Shown piece by piece: positions 9,201 through 17,103 of a DNA stretch of 64,000 nt. Under the pieces are notes generated by a model, which was not told the origin of the DNA, searched no databases, and was given only the letters and a program-made list of their open reading frames with translations. The position numbers were made by a program, and so were the translations under genes. The stretch spans positions 20,868 through 84,867 of the forward strand of contig JBMORW010000032.1 of the NCBI GenBank assembly GCA_049322695.1. The letters run 5' to 3'. Source of the stretch: CALGKJ01 sp049322695. GTDB taxonomy: Bacteria > Bacillota > Clostridia > Lutisporales > Lutisporaceae. The stretch's first letter is position 1. Every line of letters begins with the position of its first letter.

Positions 9201-9900
9201 AGTGATAAATGTAAATGCGTATTATGGGTTTGTTCATGCTCTTAAGGATATATCTCTGGAAATTCCCAAGGGTAAAATTGTCACACTGCTCGGAGCCAAC
9301 GGAGCGGGAAAAACCTCTACCCTGAAAGCTGTTTCAGGTCTTCTGAAGCCAGCCGCAGGAAGGATTACATATGAAGACAGAGATATTACCTCCTTGTCTG
9401 CAGATAAAATAGTAGAGCTCGGGATTGTTCAGTCGCCTGAGGGTAGACAGATATTCCCTGAATTTAGCGTATATGAAAATCTAAAAATCGGCACCTATGC
9501 GAGAAAAAATAAAGTGAATATAGGTAAGGATTTTGAGAGGGTATACGGGTATTTTCCTATTTTAAAGCAGAGAAGCAATCAAATTGCAGGAACACTATCC
9601 GGCGGTGAACAGCAGATGCTTGCCATTGCCAGAGCCCTTATGGCAGAGCCTAAGCTGCTGCTTCTGGATGAGCCTTCACTGGGTCTTGCACCTCTTATTG
9701 TGAAGGAGATATTTGATATTATCAAAGCAATAAATCGGGAAGGCACAACTATTCTACTGGTAGAGCAAAATGCTTATCAGGCTCTGTCCATAGCTGATTT
9801 TGCATACATACTTGAGACCGGAAGAGTCACCTTATACGGTGATTGTGCTGACGTGAGAAACGACGAAAGGGTTAAAATGGCCTATCTGGGAGGTCATTAA
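9193..9900 (+). CDS. livF: Liv ABC transporter ATP-binding protein LivF
   Basis: Second ATPase subunit (235 aa), with Walker A GANGAGKTS, Q-loop segment QSPEGRQIFPEFSVYENL, signature LSGGEQQMLAIARAL, Walker B LLLLDEPSLGLAP and switch region LLVEQNAYQAL. All motifs are canonical. It overlaps livG and is followed after 32 bases by the binding-protein gene. Confidence 0.93.
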   Translation: MLRVINVNAYYGFVHALKDISLEIPKGKIVTLLGANGAGKTSTLKAVSGLLKPAAGRITYEDRDITSLSADKIVELGIVQSPEGRQIFPEFSVYENLKIGTYARKNKVNIGKDFERVYGYFPILKQRSNQIAGTLSGGEQQMLAIARALMAEPKLLLLDEPSLGLAPLIVKEIFDIIKAINREGTTILLVEQNAYQALSIADFAYILETGRVTLYGDCADVRNDERVKMAYLGGH

Positions 9901-9932
9901 CATAAATGAATCAATTATAAGGGGGAAGAATA

Positions 9933-11198
9933 ATGAAAAAATCAAAACTGGTAAGAGTTGTGCTGATTGTATTGAGTCTCATTTTAGTAATTTCCATGGC
10001 GGCCTGTGCAAAAAAGGAGATACCTGCTGCTGCAGACCCGACACCTACGCAGGAGACTGAAAAGAAAATAGAGCTGGCTCAGGGAGTTACTGATACTGAG
10101 ATAAAAATAGGCACAATAGCTGTTCAGGCAGGGGTGTTGTCTTTTATAGGTCAGCCTTATGTATCAGGAATGAAAGCATATTTTGACATGGTAAACGAAG
10201 CTGGCGGAATAAATGGCAGAAAAATAACGCTTATTGCAGAAGACGATGAGTTTAAACCGGATAAATCCATTGCTGCTGCAGAGAAGCTTATAGAACAGGA
10301 TAAGGTTTTTGCAATAGTAGGTCAGCTTGGAACACCTTGCGTATTGGCAACAGCTGATACTGTTAAGGAAGCCGGAATACCTTCGGTATATTTTGGTTCG
10401 GGTGCAGTTGCCATGACAAAGCTTGGAGACAATTTCTTTCCGGTACAGCCGGACTATGAGAGTGAAGGGAAGCTTATGGCATATTATGTTGCAAACGAAG
10501 TAAAGGCAAGTAAAATAGCAGTACTATATCAAAATGATGATGTTGGTAAGGAAGGTCTAACAGGAATAAAGGAAGGGCTAAAAGCTCTTGGAAAAGAAGC
10601 CATCTTAGGTGAAGCGGCAGAAATAGCTTTTGGAGCTGCTGATAAGGATTTTACTGCACAAATACAAAAGGCCAAGGCTGAAAACCCTGATTTTGTAATA
10701 ATATACGGATTATCCGGCGGTACTGCAGGTCTCCTAAAGGAAATTGAGAAGGTTGAATTTGATGTGCCGCTTTTGACAACTTATTCAAACGCGGATGCAT
10801 CCTTTTTAGCAATAGCTGCTGCAGGAGCACCAAAAATGACAGCAAACCTCCATGTAATGGGCTGGCTGGAAGTTGAGCAGGATAAGCTGAAGCCTCTATT
10901 GGATGCAATGGCAAAATACTATAAGGATGTACCTGTAAACGCATACACAATGGCAGGTTGGGTGGCAGCTGAAACCTTTGTTGCAGGACTTAAGCAGGCA
11001 GGTGACAACTTAAGCTGGGAAGGCTATATAGACGCTATGAACAAACTGGATTTCAAGGACGGTTTGGCACCTCATATTAAATATGCTCCTGGAGTTCGCC
11101 AGGGTGTGCAGAAAATGGCAGTAAGCAAGGCTGTAATGAAGGATGGGGCTTATATATTTGAACAGCTTACAGATTTCTTTGAATTTCATAGCAAATAG
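9933..11198 (+). CDS. livK: Liv-type substrate-binding lipoprotein
   Basis: Extracellular ligand-binding protein (421 aa) of the peripla_BP_6/LivK family. A signal peptide ends in the lipobox SMAAC, so C25 would be lipidated and tether the protein to the membrane. The fold starts at TEIKIGTIAVQAG and includes the typical GGINGRKITLIAEDDEFKP segment and a type-I two-lobe layout. It lies after the ATPase genes rather than before livH. The ligand is unknown; the two CoA-related enzymes downstream suggest a carboxylic acid. RBS AAGGGGGAAG precedes the ATG. Confidence 0.9.
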   Translation: MKKSKLVRVVLIVLSLILVISMAACAKKEIPAAADPTPTQETEKKIELAQGVTDTEIKIGTIAVQAGVLSFIGQPYVSGMKAYFDMVNEAGGINGRKITLIAEDDEFKPDKSIAAAEKLIEQDKVFAIVGQLGTPCVLATADTVKEAGIPSVYFGSGAVAMTKLGDNFFPVQPDYESEGKLMAYYVANEVKASKIAVLYQNDDVGKEGLTGIKEGLKALGKEAILGEAAEIAFGAADKDFTAQIQKAKAENPDFVIIYGLSGGTAGLLKEIEKVEFDVPLLTTYSNADASFLAIAAAGAPKMTANLHVMGWLEVEQDKLKPLLDAMAKYYKDVPVNAYTMAGWVAAETFVAGLKQAGDNLSWEGYIDAMNKLDFKDGLAPHIKYAPGVRQGVQKMAVSKAVMKDGAYIFEQLTDFFEFHSK

Positions 11199-11258
11199 AC
11201 AGCAGTATGCGGGTCTTGAAGTGGCAGGACCCGCTGTACAAGACCGGGAGGTAATGAA

Positions 11259-12287
11259 ATGCTCAAAGCGAATGTAGGAATTGTCGGGACAGGTCTATAT
11301 ATACCGCAAAGCTTTATTACTGCAAAGGAGGTCAGTGAGGCTACCAAAGGAAGGTGGACAGAGGCCGCTGTGGTTGATAAGCTGGGGTTCAGGAGAAAAC
11401 CGGTGCCGGGGCAGGAGGATGGAACTCAGGAAATGGGTGTCAATGCTGCACTGGACTGCCTGAAAAGGACTAACACGGATCCCTTGGATATAGATTTGAT
11501 ACTGTGTATTGGCGAAGAGTGGAAGGAATACCCCCTTACCACCTCAGGAATATATATACAGGAGAGAATAGGAGCTTACAGGGCATGGGCTATTGATATC
11601 CAGCAGAGATGCTGCACCTGTGTTGCTGCAATGAAAATAGCCAAGGATATGATGCTTGCCGATAATGATATAAATACTGTAATGATTGTGGGAGGCTATA
11701 GAAACGGAGATTTTATAGATTATGAAAATGCTGATATGTCTATGATGTATAACCTGGGAGCCGGAGCAGGTGCTTTGATATTGAAAAAAAATTATAACAA
11801 GAATCTGCTGCTGGGAACACATATTATGACAGATGGTTCCCTGGCAAGAGATGTCGGAGTCAGATACGGAGGTACAATAGCTCCTGTCAGTGAGAATAAT
11901 CTCCATAAGGCATATAAGTCTCTCGAAGTATTCGATGCAGCACATATGAAGGATAGATTGAACCAGATATCAATGAAGAATTGGTTTGAATGTATAGATA
12001 AGGCTTTTAAAAAATCAGGCATCGAAAGAAGCTGCCTGAACTATCTTGCAGTGCTTCATTTTAAAAGATCCATGCATTTGCAAATGCTTGAAGAGCTTGG
12101 GCTGCAGGAGGCGCAATCCGTTTATCTGGAAGATTACGGACATATTGGCCAGATAGATCAGATACTGTCGCTTCAGCTGGGTCTGGAGTCAGAGAGGATT
12201 ACCGAAGGCAGTGTAATAGCAATGATTGCTGCAGGTATAGGCTATGCATGGGCAGCTAATGTAATAAAGTGGGGTAATGCAGAATAA
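11259..12287 (+). CDS. FabH-like 3-oxoacyl-ACP synthase III family protein
   Basis: Thiolase-fold condensing enzyme (342 aa) of the KAS III family, which joins or transfers acyl groups from CoA or ACP. The start VGIVGTGLYIPQSFIT is typical. The region of the active-site Cys reads AIDIQQRCCTCVAAM, so C118 (or C119/C121) is the nucleophile candidate. The usual His appears as LAVLHFKRSMH, but the Asn segment (GNxSAAS in FabH) reads YGHIGQIDQ, so the catalytic set is not standard. It sits between a binding protein and a CoA transferase in a sigma54 operon, away from fatty-acid genes, which argues for a catabolic role rather than lipid synthesis. Confidence 0.75.
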   Translation: MLKANVGIVGTGLYIPQSFITAKEVSEATKGRWTEAAVVDKLGFRRKPVPGQEDGTQEMGVNAALDCLKRTNTDPLDIDLILCIGEEWKEYPLTTSGIYIQERIGAYRAWAIDIQQRCCTCVAAMKIAKDMMLADNDINTVMIVGGYRNGDFIDYENADMSMMYNLGAGAGALILKKNYNKNLLLGTHIMTDGSLARDVGVRYGGTIAPVSENNLHKAYKSLEVFDAAHMKDRLNQISMKNWFECIDKAFKKSGIERSCLNYLAVLHFKRSMHLQMLEELGLQEAQSVYLEDYGHIGQIDQILSLQLGLESERITEGSVIAMIAAGIGYAWAANVIKWGNAE

Positions 12288-12299
12288 GGGAGGTGTTGT

Positions 12300-13619
12300 A
12301 TGAATTGCAGGCAAATATATAATGATAAGCTTATAACAAGAGAAGAGGCATTATCCAAAATAAACAGCGGTGATCAGGTTATTTCGGCATTAGCTGCTGC
12401 AGAGCCCGTAGGGCTGCTGTCTGACCTTCATACCATAGCAGACAGAGTTAGGGATGTAACGGTTGTGACATGCCTGCCAATGAACAGCTATGAGTACTTC
12501 ACCAATCCCCGGTACAAGGACAGCTTTACCATGGAAGGATGGTTTTATTCTCCTGCCATGAGAAAATGTCATGATAACGGCAATATAAGCTTTATACCCA
12601 ATCATCTTCATTTTGCCGCTGCAAAAAGACTGATGCATAGAAAGCCCAATGTTTTCATAGGTACGGCATCTGCTATGGATCGGCATGGATATCTGTCACT
12701 GTCCTTAAGTGCCACCTATGAAAGGGATATTTTAGATCAGGCAGATATTGTCATACTGGAAGTCAATGAAAAAATGCCCAGAACCTTTGGTGATACTATA
12801 ATCCATATAAGTGATACCGATTATGTGATAGAAGAGGATTATGACATACCTGAGCTGACATCTGCAGAGCCGTCAGACAAGGATAAAATTATAGGAAAGT
12901 ATATAGCAGACCTCATTGAGGATGGCTCTACAATACAGCTTGGAATAGGAGGGATTCCCAATGCAGTTGCCTCTGAACTGATGAGTAAGAAGGATCTTGG
13001 TATCCATACTGAAATGTTTACAGATGGAATGGTTGATTTATATTATGCCGGAGTAATAACAGGCAGGAGAAAAACTCTCATGAACGGCAAAATGGTAGCG
13101 ACCTTTGCTTTGGGCACAAAAAAGCTGTATGATTTCATAGATAATAACCCTGCAGTAGTAATAGCCAGGGGAATGTGGACCAATGACCCTTATGTAATCG
13201 GACAGAACTACAAAATGACATCCATAAATACTACTCTTGAAATTGATTTGACAGGGCAGTGCTGCTCAGAGTCCATAGGACACAGGCAGTTCAGCGGTAC
13301 AGGAGGTCAGGCAGATACAGCTATAGGGGCACAAAATTCTCCGGGAGGAAAGTCTATAATTGCATTGTACTCCACTGCACAAATAAAAGTGCAGGGACAG
13401 GATGAGAAGAGGACTATATCCAAGATAGCCAGCAGGCTTACTCAGGGGGCAGTTGTTTCACTTTCAAGGAATGATGTGGACTATGTAGTTACAGAATTCG
13501 GCATTGCTGAGCTTAGAGGAACTTCTATAAAAGAAAGAATAAAACGTTTGATAAACATTGCACATCCTGACTTCAGAGAAATACTGAAAAAAGAGGCAAA
13601 TGAGCTTATGATATGGTAA
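12300..13619 (+). CDS. Acetyl-CoA hydrolase/transferase family protein (4-hydroxybutyrate CoA-transferase type)
   Basis: Family I-like CoA transferase (439 aa), predicted to activate a carboxylic acid by CoA exchange with acetyl-CoA or another thioester. Landmarks are GIGGIPNAVASELM near residue 218, HTEMFTDGMVDLY with the probable catalytic Glu in HTEM, GGQADTAIGAQNS, and the C-terminal VTEFGIAELRGTSIKER. The length and order match 4-hydroxybutyrate/butyrate CoA-transferases. GGGAGGTG lies before the ATG, 12 bases after the FabH-like gene. As last gene of the sigma54 operon it probably forms the CoA ester of the imported compound. Confidence 0.85.
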   Translation: MNCRQIYNDKLITREEALSKINSGDQVISALAAAEPVGLLSDLHTIADRVRDVTVVTCLPMNSYEYFTNPRYKDSFTMEGWFYSPAMRKCHDNGNISFIPNHLHFAAAKRLMHRKPNVFIGTASAMDRHGYLSLSLSATYERDILDQADIVILEVNEKMPRTFGDTIIHISDTDYVIEEDYDIPELTSAEPSDKDKIIGKYIADLIEDGSTIQLGIGGIPNAVASELMSKKDLGIHTEMFTDGMVDLYYAGVITGRRKTLMNGKMVATFALGTKKLYDFIDNNPAVVIARGMWTNDPYVIGQNYKMTSINTTLEIDLTGQCCSESIGHRQFSGTGGQADTAIGAQNSPGGKSIIALYSTAQIKVQGQDEKRTISKIASRLTQGAVVSLSRNDVDYVVTEFGIAELRGTSIKERIKRLINIAHPDFREILKKEANELMIW

Positions 13620-13628
13620 ACTGCATAA

Positions 13629-13672
13629 GAATCCTCCAAAGCAGCCTTGAAACCTGTTTTGGAGGATTTTTC
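13629..13672 (+). terminator. Rho-independent terminator of the liv operon
   Basis: AATCCTCCAAA and TTTTGGAGGATT form a long stem followed by TTTTTCTG, ten bases after the CoA transferase stop. Confidence 0.85.
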
Positions 13673-13754
13673 TGTCTTGTCTGTTATGAAGCAAGTAATA
13701 TACAATATGGATTATAGCAGTACAAAGCTTGAGTTAATGCCAGGGAGGTTAAAA

Positions 13755-14504
13755 ATGAGTGTTTTTGGAGGAAATGCTACCAGAAAAGGCGTTGTATTTT
13801 ACAGCAACGGAAAGAGATCTGCAGCATATAGGGACTGTAAAGGAAACATTACAATAAAAACTGAGAGGAGCAGCTTGTCGGATAAGCTTAACCCTCTTAG
13901 AAGGATACCCTTTGTAAGAGGTTTGGTTATACTTCTGGATACCTTCATCAGAGCCTGGAAGCTTAATGTTATTATTATTGCAGCTGTTACTGCACTGGTT
14001 TTTATGCTTGATAACAGCAATCAAAATCTGTTTGACTTTGATAAGGTTTATAATGAGACTACCTTAGTTATAGAGCAATATTTTTTACTGGTTGTACTGG
14101 TAATGGGGTTTATAGCCACTAAGTTCACGGGAGTTGCAAGGTACCATGGCGCAGAGCACAAGGTTTTTAATGCATGCAAACATAATCTGCCTCTTACGCT
14201 GGAAAATGTAAAGACTCAGAAGAGATATGCAGAGGAGTGCGGCACGAATTTACTGGTATTTATTTTCATGGTTTTATCATTTGCACAGTGGACAGGAGTA
14301 TCTTTTTTTATAAGCTTTCTTATAGGCAGCTCCATAGGTTATGAGATTTTTGCGGCAAAAGGTAGGATAACTCGAAATGTGCTTAAGCCATTTTATATAG
14401 TCGGTTTTATGATACAGTACTTCATATTTACATCAGAGCCCGGCGAGAAGGAGCTTGAGGTTGCAATTGCTGCTGTAAGGGGCTTATGGGAGTATAGGGA
14501 GTAA
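13755..14504 (+). CDS. DUF1385 family membrane protein
   Basis: Membrane protein of unknown function (249 aa). The family hallmark RYHGAEHKVFNACKHN is present near residue 132, and GGNATRKGVVFYS near the N-terminus replaces the usual GGQAVxEGVMMR. Four or so hydrophobic segments lie in the middle and C-terminal parts. The open frame continues upstream to 13647, but that part overlaps the terminator; AGGGAGG six bases before the ATG at 13755 decides the start. In other Firmicutes DUF1385 genes often lie near rpmE and prfA; here they do not. Confidence 0.82.
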   Translation: MSVFGGNATRKGVVFYSNGKRSAAYRDCKGNITIKTERSSLSDKLNPLRRIPFVRGLVILLDTFIRAWKLNVIIIAAVTALVFMLDNSNQNLFDFDKVYNETTLVIEQYFLLVVLVMGFIATKFTGVARYHGAEHKVFNACKHNLPLTLENVKTQKRYAEECGTNLLVFIFMVLSFAQWTGVSFFISFLIGSSIGYEIFAAKGRITRNVLKPFYIVGFMIQYFIFTSEPGEKELEVAIAAVRGLWEYRE

Positions 14505-14626
14505 ATCATATAATTATCTTGAGCTTTATATTTTATATACATGAAGGAAAAATAAGTTTTCAATAGAATATAAAATACATTAATATACTACATACTGTTT
14601 TGGTTTTGAGAGAAGGAGGGTTCGAA

Positions 14627-15541
14627 ATGAGACTCGTTACAAGATCTGACTTTGACGGCTTAATATGCGGGATGCTGTTAAAGGAAGCAGGGATAATAGA
14701 CAGCTGGATTTATGTGCATCCAAAGGACCTTCAGGATGGACTGTTTAAGGCTGAAGAAAATGATGTACTGGCAAATGTTCCTTATGTAGAAGGCTGCGGA
14801 ATGTGGTTTGATCACCATGCTACAGAGGCTGACAGGGTGGGTTGGAATCAAAATGTCAAAGGAGAGAGCAGAATTGCTCCATCTGCTGCCAGGATAATTT
14901 TTGAGTATTACGGCGGTGAAGCAAAGTTTCCCAAATATGTTGATATGATAAAAGCTGTAGATAAAGTTGATTCGGGGAATTTGACCCAAGATGAGATATT
15001 GAACCCGAAGGGATGGATATTGCTGGGCTTTATTTCTGATCCAAGAACCGGTCTGGGCAGATTCAGGGATTTTAGAATCAGCAATTATCAGCTGATGGAG
15101 CAGTTGATAAACCACTGCAGAAATATGAGCATAGAAGAAATACTGGAGCATCCGGATGTCAAGGAGCGTATTGAGGTATACAATCAGCAGACCGAGTTAT
15201 TCAAGGATATGATTTACAAGTACACAAGAATTGAAGAAAATGTAATAGTGACTGATCTCAGAGACGTAGATACTATATATTCAGGTAACAGATTCTATAT
15301 CTACAGCTTATACCCTGAACAGAATATATCGGTATGGATAGTGGACGGCAAGCAAAAGCAAAATGTAGCTATAGCTTGCGGCTACAGTATACTGAACAGA
15401 ACCTCCAATACTGATGTGGGCAAGCTGATGTACAAGTATGGAGGAGGAGGACATAAAATGGTAGGAACCTGTCAAGTCCCCTATGAGGATGCTGACAGAG
15501 TCATAAAAGAGATTGTGGACACAATGAGAAAAGACGGATAA
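14627..15541 (+). CDS. DHH-family phosphoesterase (exopolyphosphatase-related)
   Basis: Metal-dependent phosphoesterase (304 aa). Motifs: TRSDFDGLICG at the N-terminus, the DHH motif in WFDHHATEADR near residue 64, and the substrate-binding C-terminal GGGGHKMVGT of a DHHA1-like domain. Likely substrates for such proteins are small phosphate esters, oligonucleotides or polyphosphate; sequence does not decide. GAAGGAGGG before the ATG at 14627 sets the start although the frame is open from 14600. It stands alone between two terminators. Confidence 0.85.
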   Translation: MRLVTRSDFDGLICGMLLKEAGIIDSWIYVHPKDLQDGLFKAEENDVLANVPYVEGCGMWFDHHATEADRVGWNQNVKGESRIAPSAARIIFEYYGGEAKFPKYVDMIKAVDKVDSGNLTQDEILNPKGWILLGFISDPRTGLGRFRDFRISNYQLMEQLINHCRNMSIEEILEHPDVKERIEVYNQQTELFKDMIYKYTRIEENVIVTDLRDVDTIYSGNRFYIYSLYPEQNISVWIVDGKQKQNVAIACGYSILNRTSNTDVGKLMYKYGGGGHKMVGTCQVPYEDADRVIKEIVDTMRKDG

Positions 15542-15550
15542 TACACATAA

Positions 15551-15603
15551 ATGCAAGACCTCTTATAGGTTTAGAAGCTGGTGAGAGGTCTGCTTATTTT
15601 TAT
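15551..15603 (+). terminator. Rho-independent terminator
   Basis: AGACCTCTT and GAGAGGTCT form a stem with a long loop followed by GCTTATTTTTAT, directly after the DHH gene. Confidence 0.75.
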
Positions 15604-15695
15604 TGGCTATGTATAATACTTGTCTGTTGCATAGAATTGAGCTGTACAGTATATTTTAAGTAATGAGGTATACTTAGGATACAGGGAGGTAGCTT

Positions 15696-16637
15696 ATGAA
15701 GGTACTATTTACTTATAACTACGGTGAAGATAAGCTGAATGAAGTAAGAAAGCTGGGTTATGAGCTCATATATATACACGAGGGAGAGCTAAATAATAAA
15801 GCTGAGGTAGAGGATATTGACGTATTGGTATGCTATAATCCCTTCGAAAGACTGGATATTTCAAAGCTGAATAAGCTAAAATGGATACAGTTGTCCAGTA
15901 TTGGCATCGATCAGCTTCCAAAGGCAGTTGTGAAAGAAAAAGGTATAATTGTTACCAATAACAAATCAGGCTATTCCATTCCCATGGGAGAATGGATTGT
16001 AATGAAGTCTCTGGAGCTTATTAAAAACAGCAAATACTTTTATAATAACCAGAAGGACAGCCTGTGGAGGATGGATACATCTGTACAGGAGCTTTATGGG
16101 AAAACCATAAGCTTTATCGGCACAGGCAGTATTGCTTCAGAAGCAGCAAAAAGGCTGCAAGGCTTTGAGGTCAATATATTGGGGGTCAATACCACAGGAA
16201 AGGCAGTGGAGTATTTTAACCAGTGCTATGCGATGAAGGATTTGATGCATGTGCTTGCAGAATCTGATATTGTTGTACTGTCAGTACCCTATACTGAGCT
16301 TACCCATCATCTGATAAACAAGGATAATCTGAGACATTTAAAAGAAAACTCTTATCTCATAAATATCTCAAGGGGAAGTGTAATAAATGAGGCTGATCTG
16401 ATAACGGCAATTCTAGAAGGAAAAATCAGAGGTGCGGCCCTGGATGTATTTGAGGAAGAGCCGCTGCCTAAGGACAGTCCGCTGTGGAAGCTTGAAAATG
16501 TTATTATAACTCCTCACAATTCATGGGTATCCGAAATGAGAAATGAAAGAAGATATGCCATAACATTCGAGAATCTCAGACGATATATTACGGGAGAAGA
16601 GCTTATGAATATAGTGGACATAAAAAAGGGGTATTGA
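15696..16637 (+). CDS. D-isomer-specific 2-hydroxyacid dehydrogenase
   Basis: NAD(P)-dependent dehydrogenase (313 aa) of the phosphoglycerate/hydroxypyruvate reductase family. The Rossmann loop is FIGTGSIASEAAKRL near residue 142. The catalytic region shows NISRGSVINEADL with the Arg, ALDVFEEEPLP with the Glu, and ITPHNSW with the His. It lacks a C-terminal ACT domain, so it is not a feedback-regulated serA. The N-terminal substrate domain is divergent, and the acid it reduces is unknown. GGGAGG precedes the ATG. Confidence 0.85.
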   Translation: MKVLFTYNYGEDKLNEVRKLGYELIYIHEGELNNKAEVEDIDVLVCYNPFERLDISKLNKLKWIQLSSIGIDQLPKAVVKEKGIIVTNNKSGYSIPMGEWIVMKSLELIKNSKYFYNNQKDSLWRMDTSVQELYGKTISFIGTGSIASEAAKRLQGFEVNILGVNTTGKAVEYFNQCYAMKDLMHVLAESDIVVLSVPYTELTHHLINKDNLRHLKENSYLINISRGSVINEADLITAILEGKIRGAALDVFEEEPLPKDSPLWKLENVIITPHNSWVSEMRNERRYAITFENLRRYITGEELMNIVDIKKGY

Positions 16638-16692
16638 TTTTATTATATAATAGAATTATGATATTCATATATCATAAAAAGGAAGAACAGAC

Positions 16693-17016
16693 ATGACTTT
16701 TATTCTTTGCTTTGCACTAACTTTATTAATGATGCTGGCAACGCTGCTTTTCTGCAGTATAAGCATAAGCTCACTATATAGTGGGTCTGGTTCTTCATTG
16801 GCATTTTTGCAGTTTATCATGGAGCTTAATGCGCAGGCAAAATACGGCTTATTGCTTTTTGCTTTGGCAGTATGTGCATTGGCTGCGCTGGCAAGCTTTA
16901 TTATCAATTCATCCAATCACTTCATCATATCATTGGAAATATCAGCTGCTTTCAATGCACTGATAATAATCATGTTTCATAATCTCAAAATTGCAAATAC
17001 AACTCCTGTAATATAG
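16693..17016 (+). CDS. Small hydrophobic membrane protein, unknown
   Basis: 107 residues with three probable membrane spans (about 4-25, 52-75 and 82-103) and no recognisable domain. AAGGAAGAA lies before the ATG. A 9-bp inverted repeat (TTATGATAT/ATATCATAA, 16656-16677) stands just upstream and could be a regulatory site. It precedes the SecA2-like gene by about 90 bases in the same direction. Expression is plausible but unproven. Confidence 0.5.
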   Translation: MTFILCFALTLLMMLATLLFCSISISSLYSGSGSSLAFLQFIMELNAQAKYGLLLFALAVCALAALASFIINSSNHFIISLEISAAFNALIIIMFHNLKIANTTPVI

Positions 17017-17103
17017 TTTTATAGTAAACAGCAGAATTTGACATGAACTCTTCTGAAGGGTTATTTGGCATTTTTTGCTCATAAATATGCAGGAGGTATT
17101 TTT

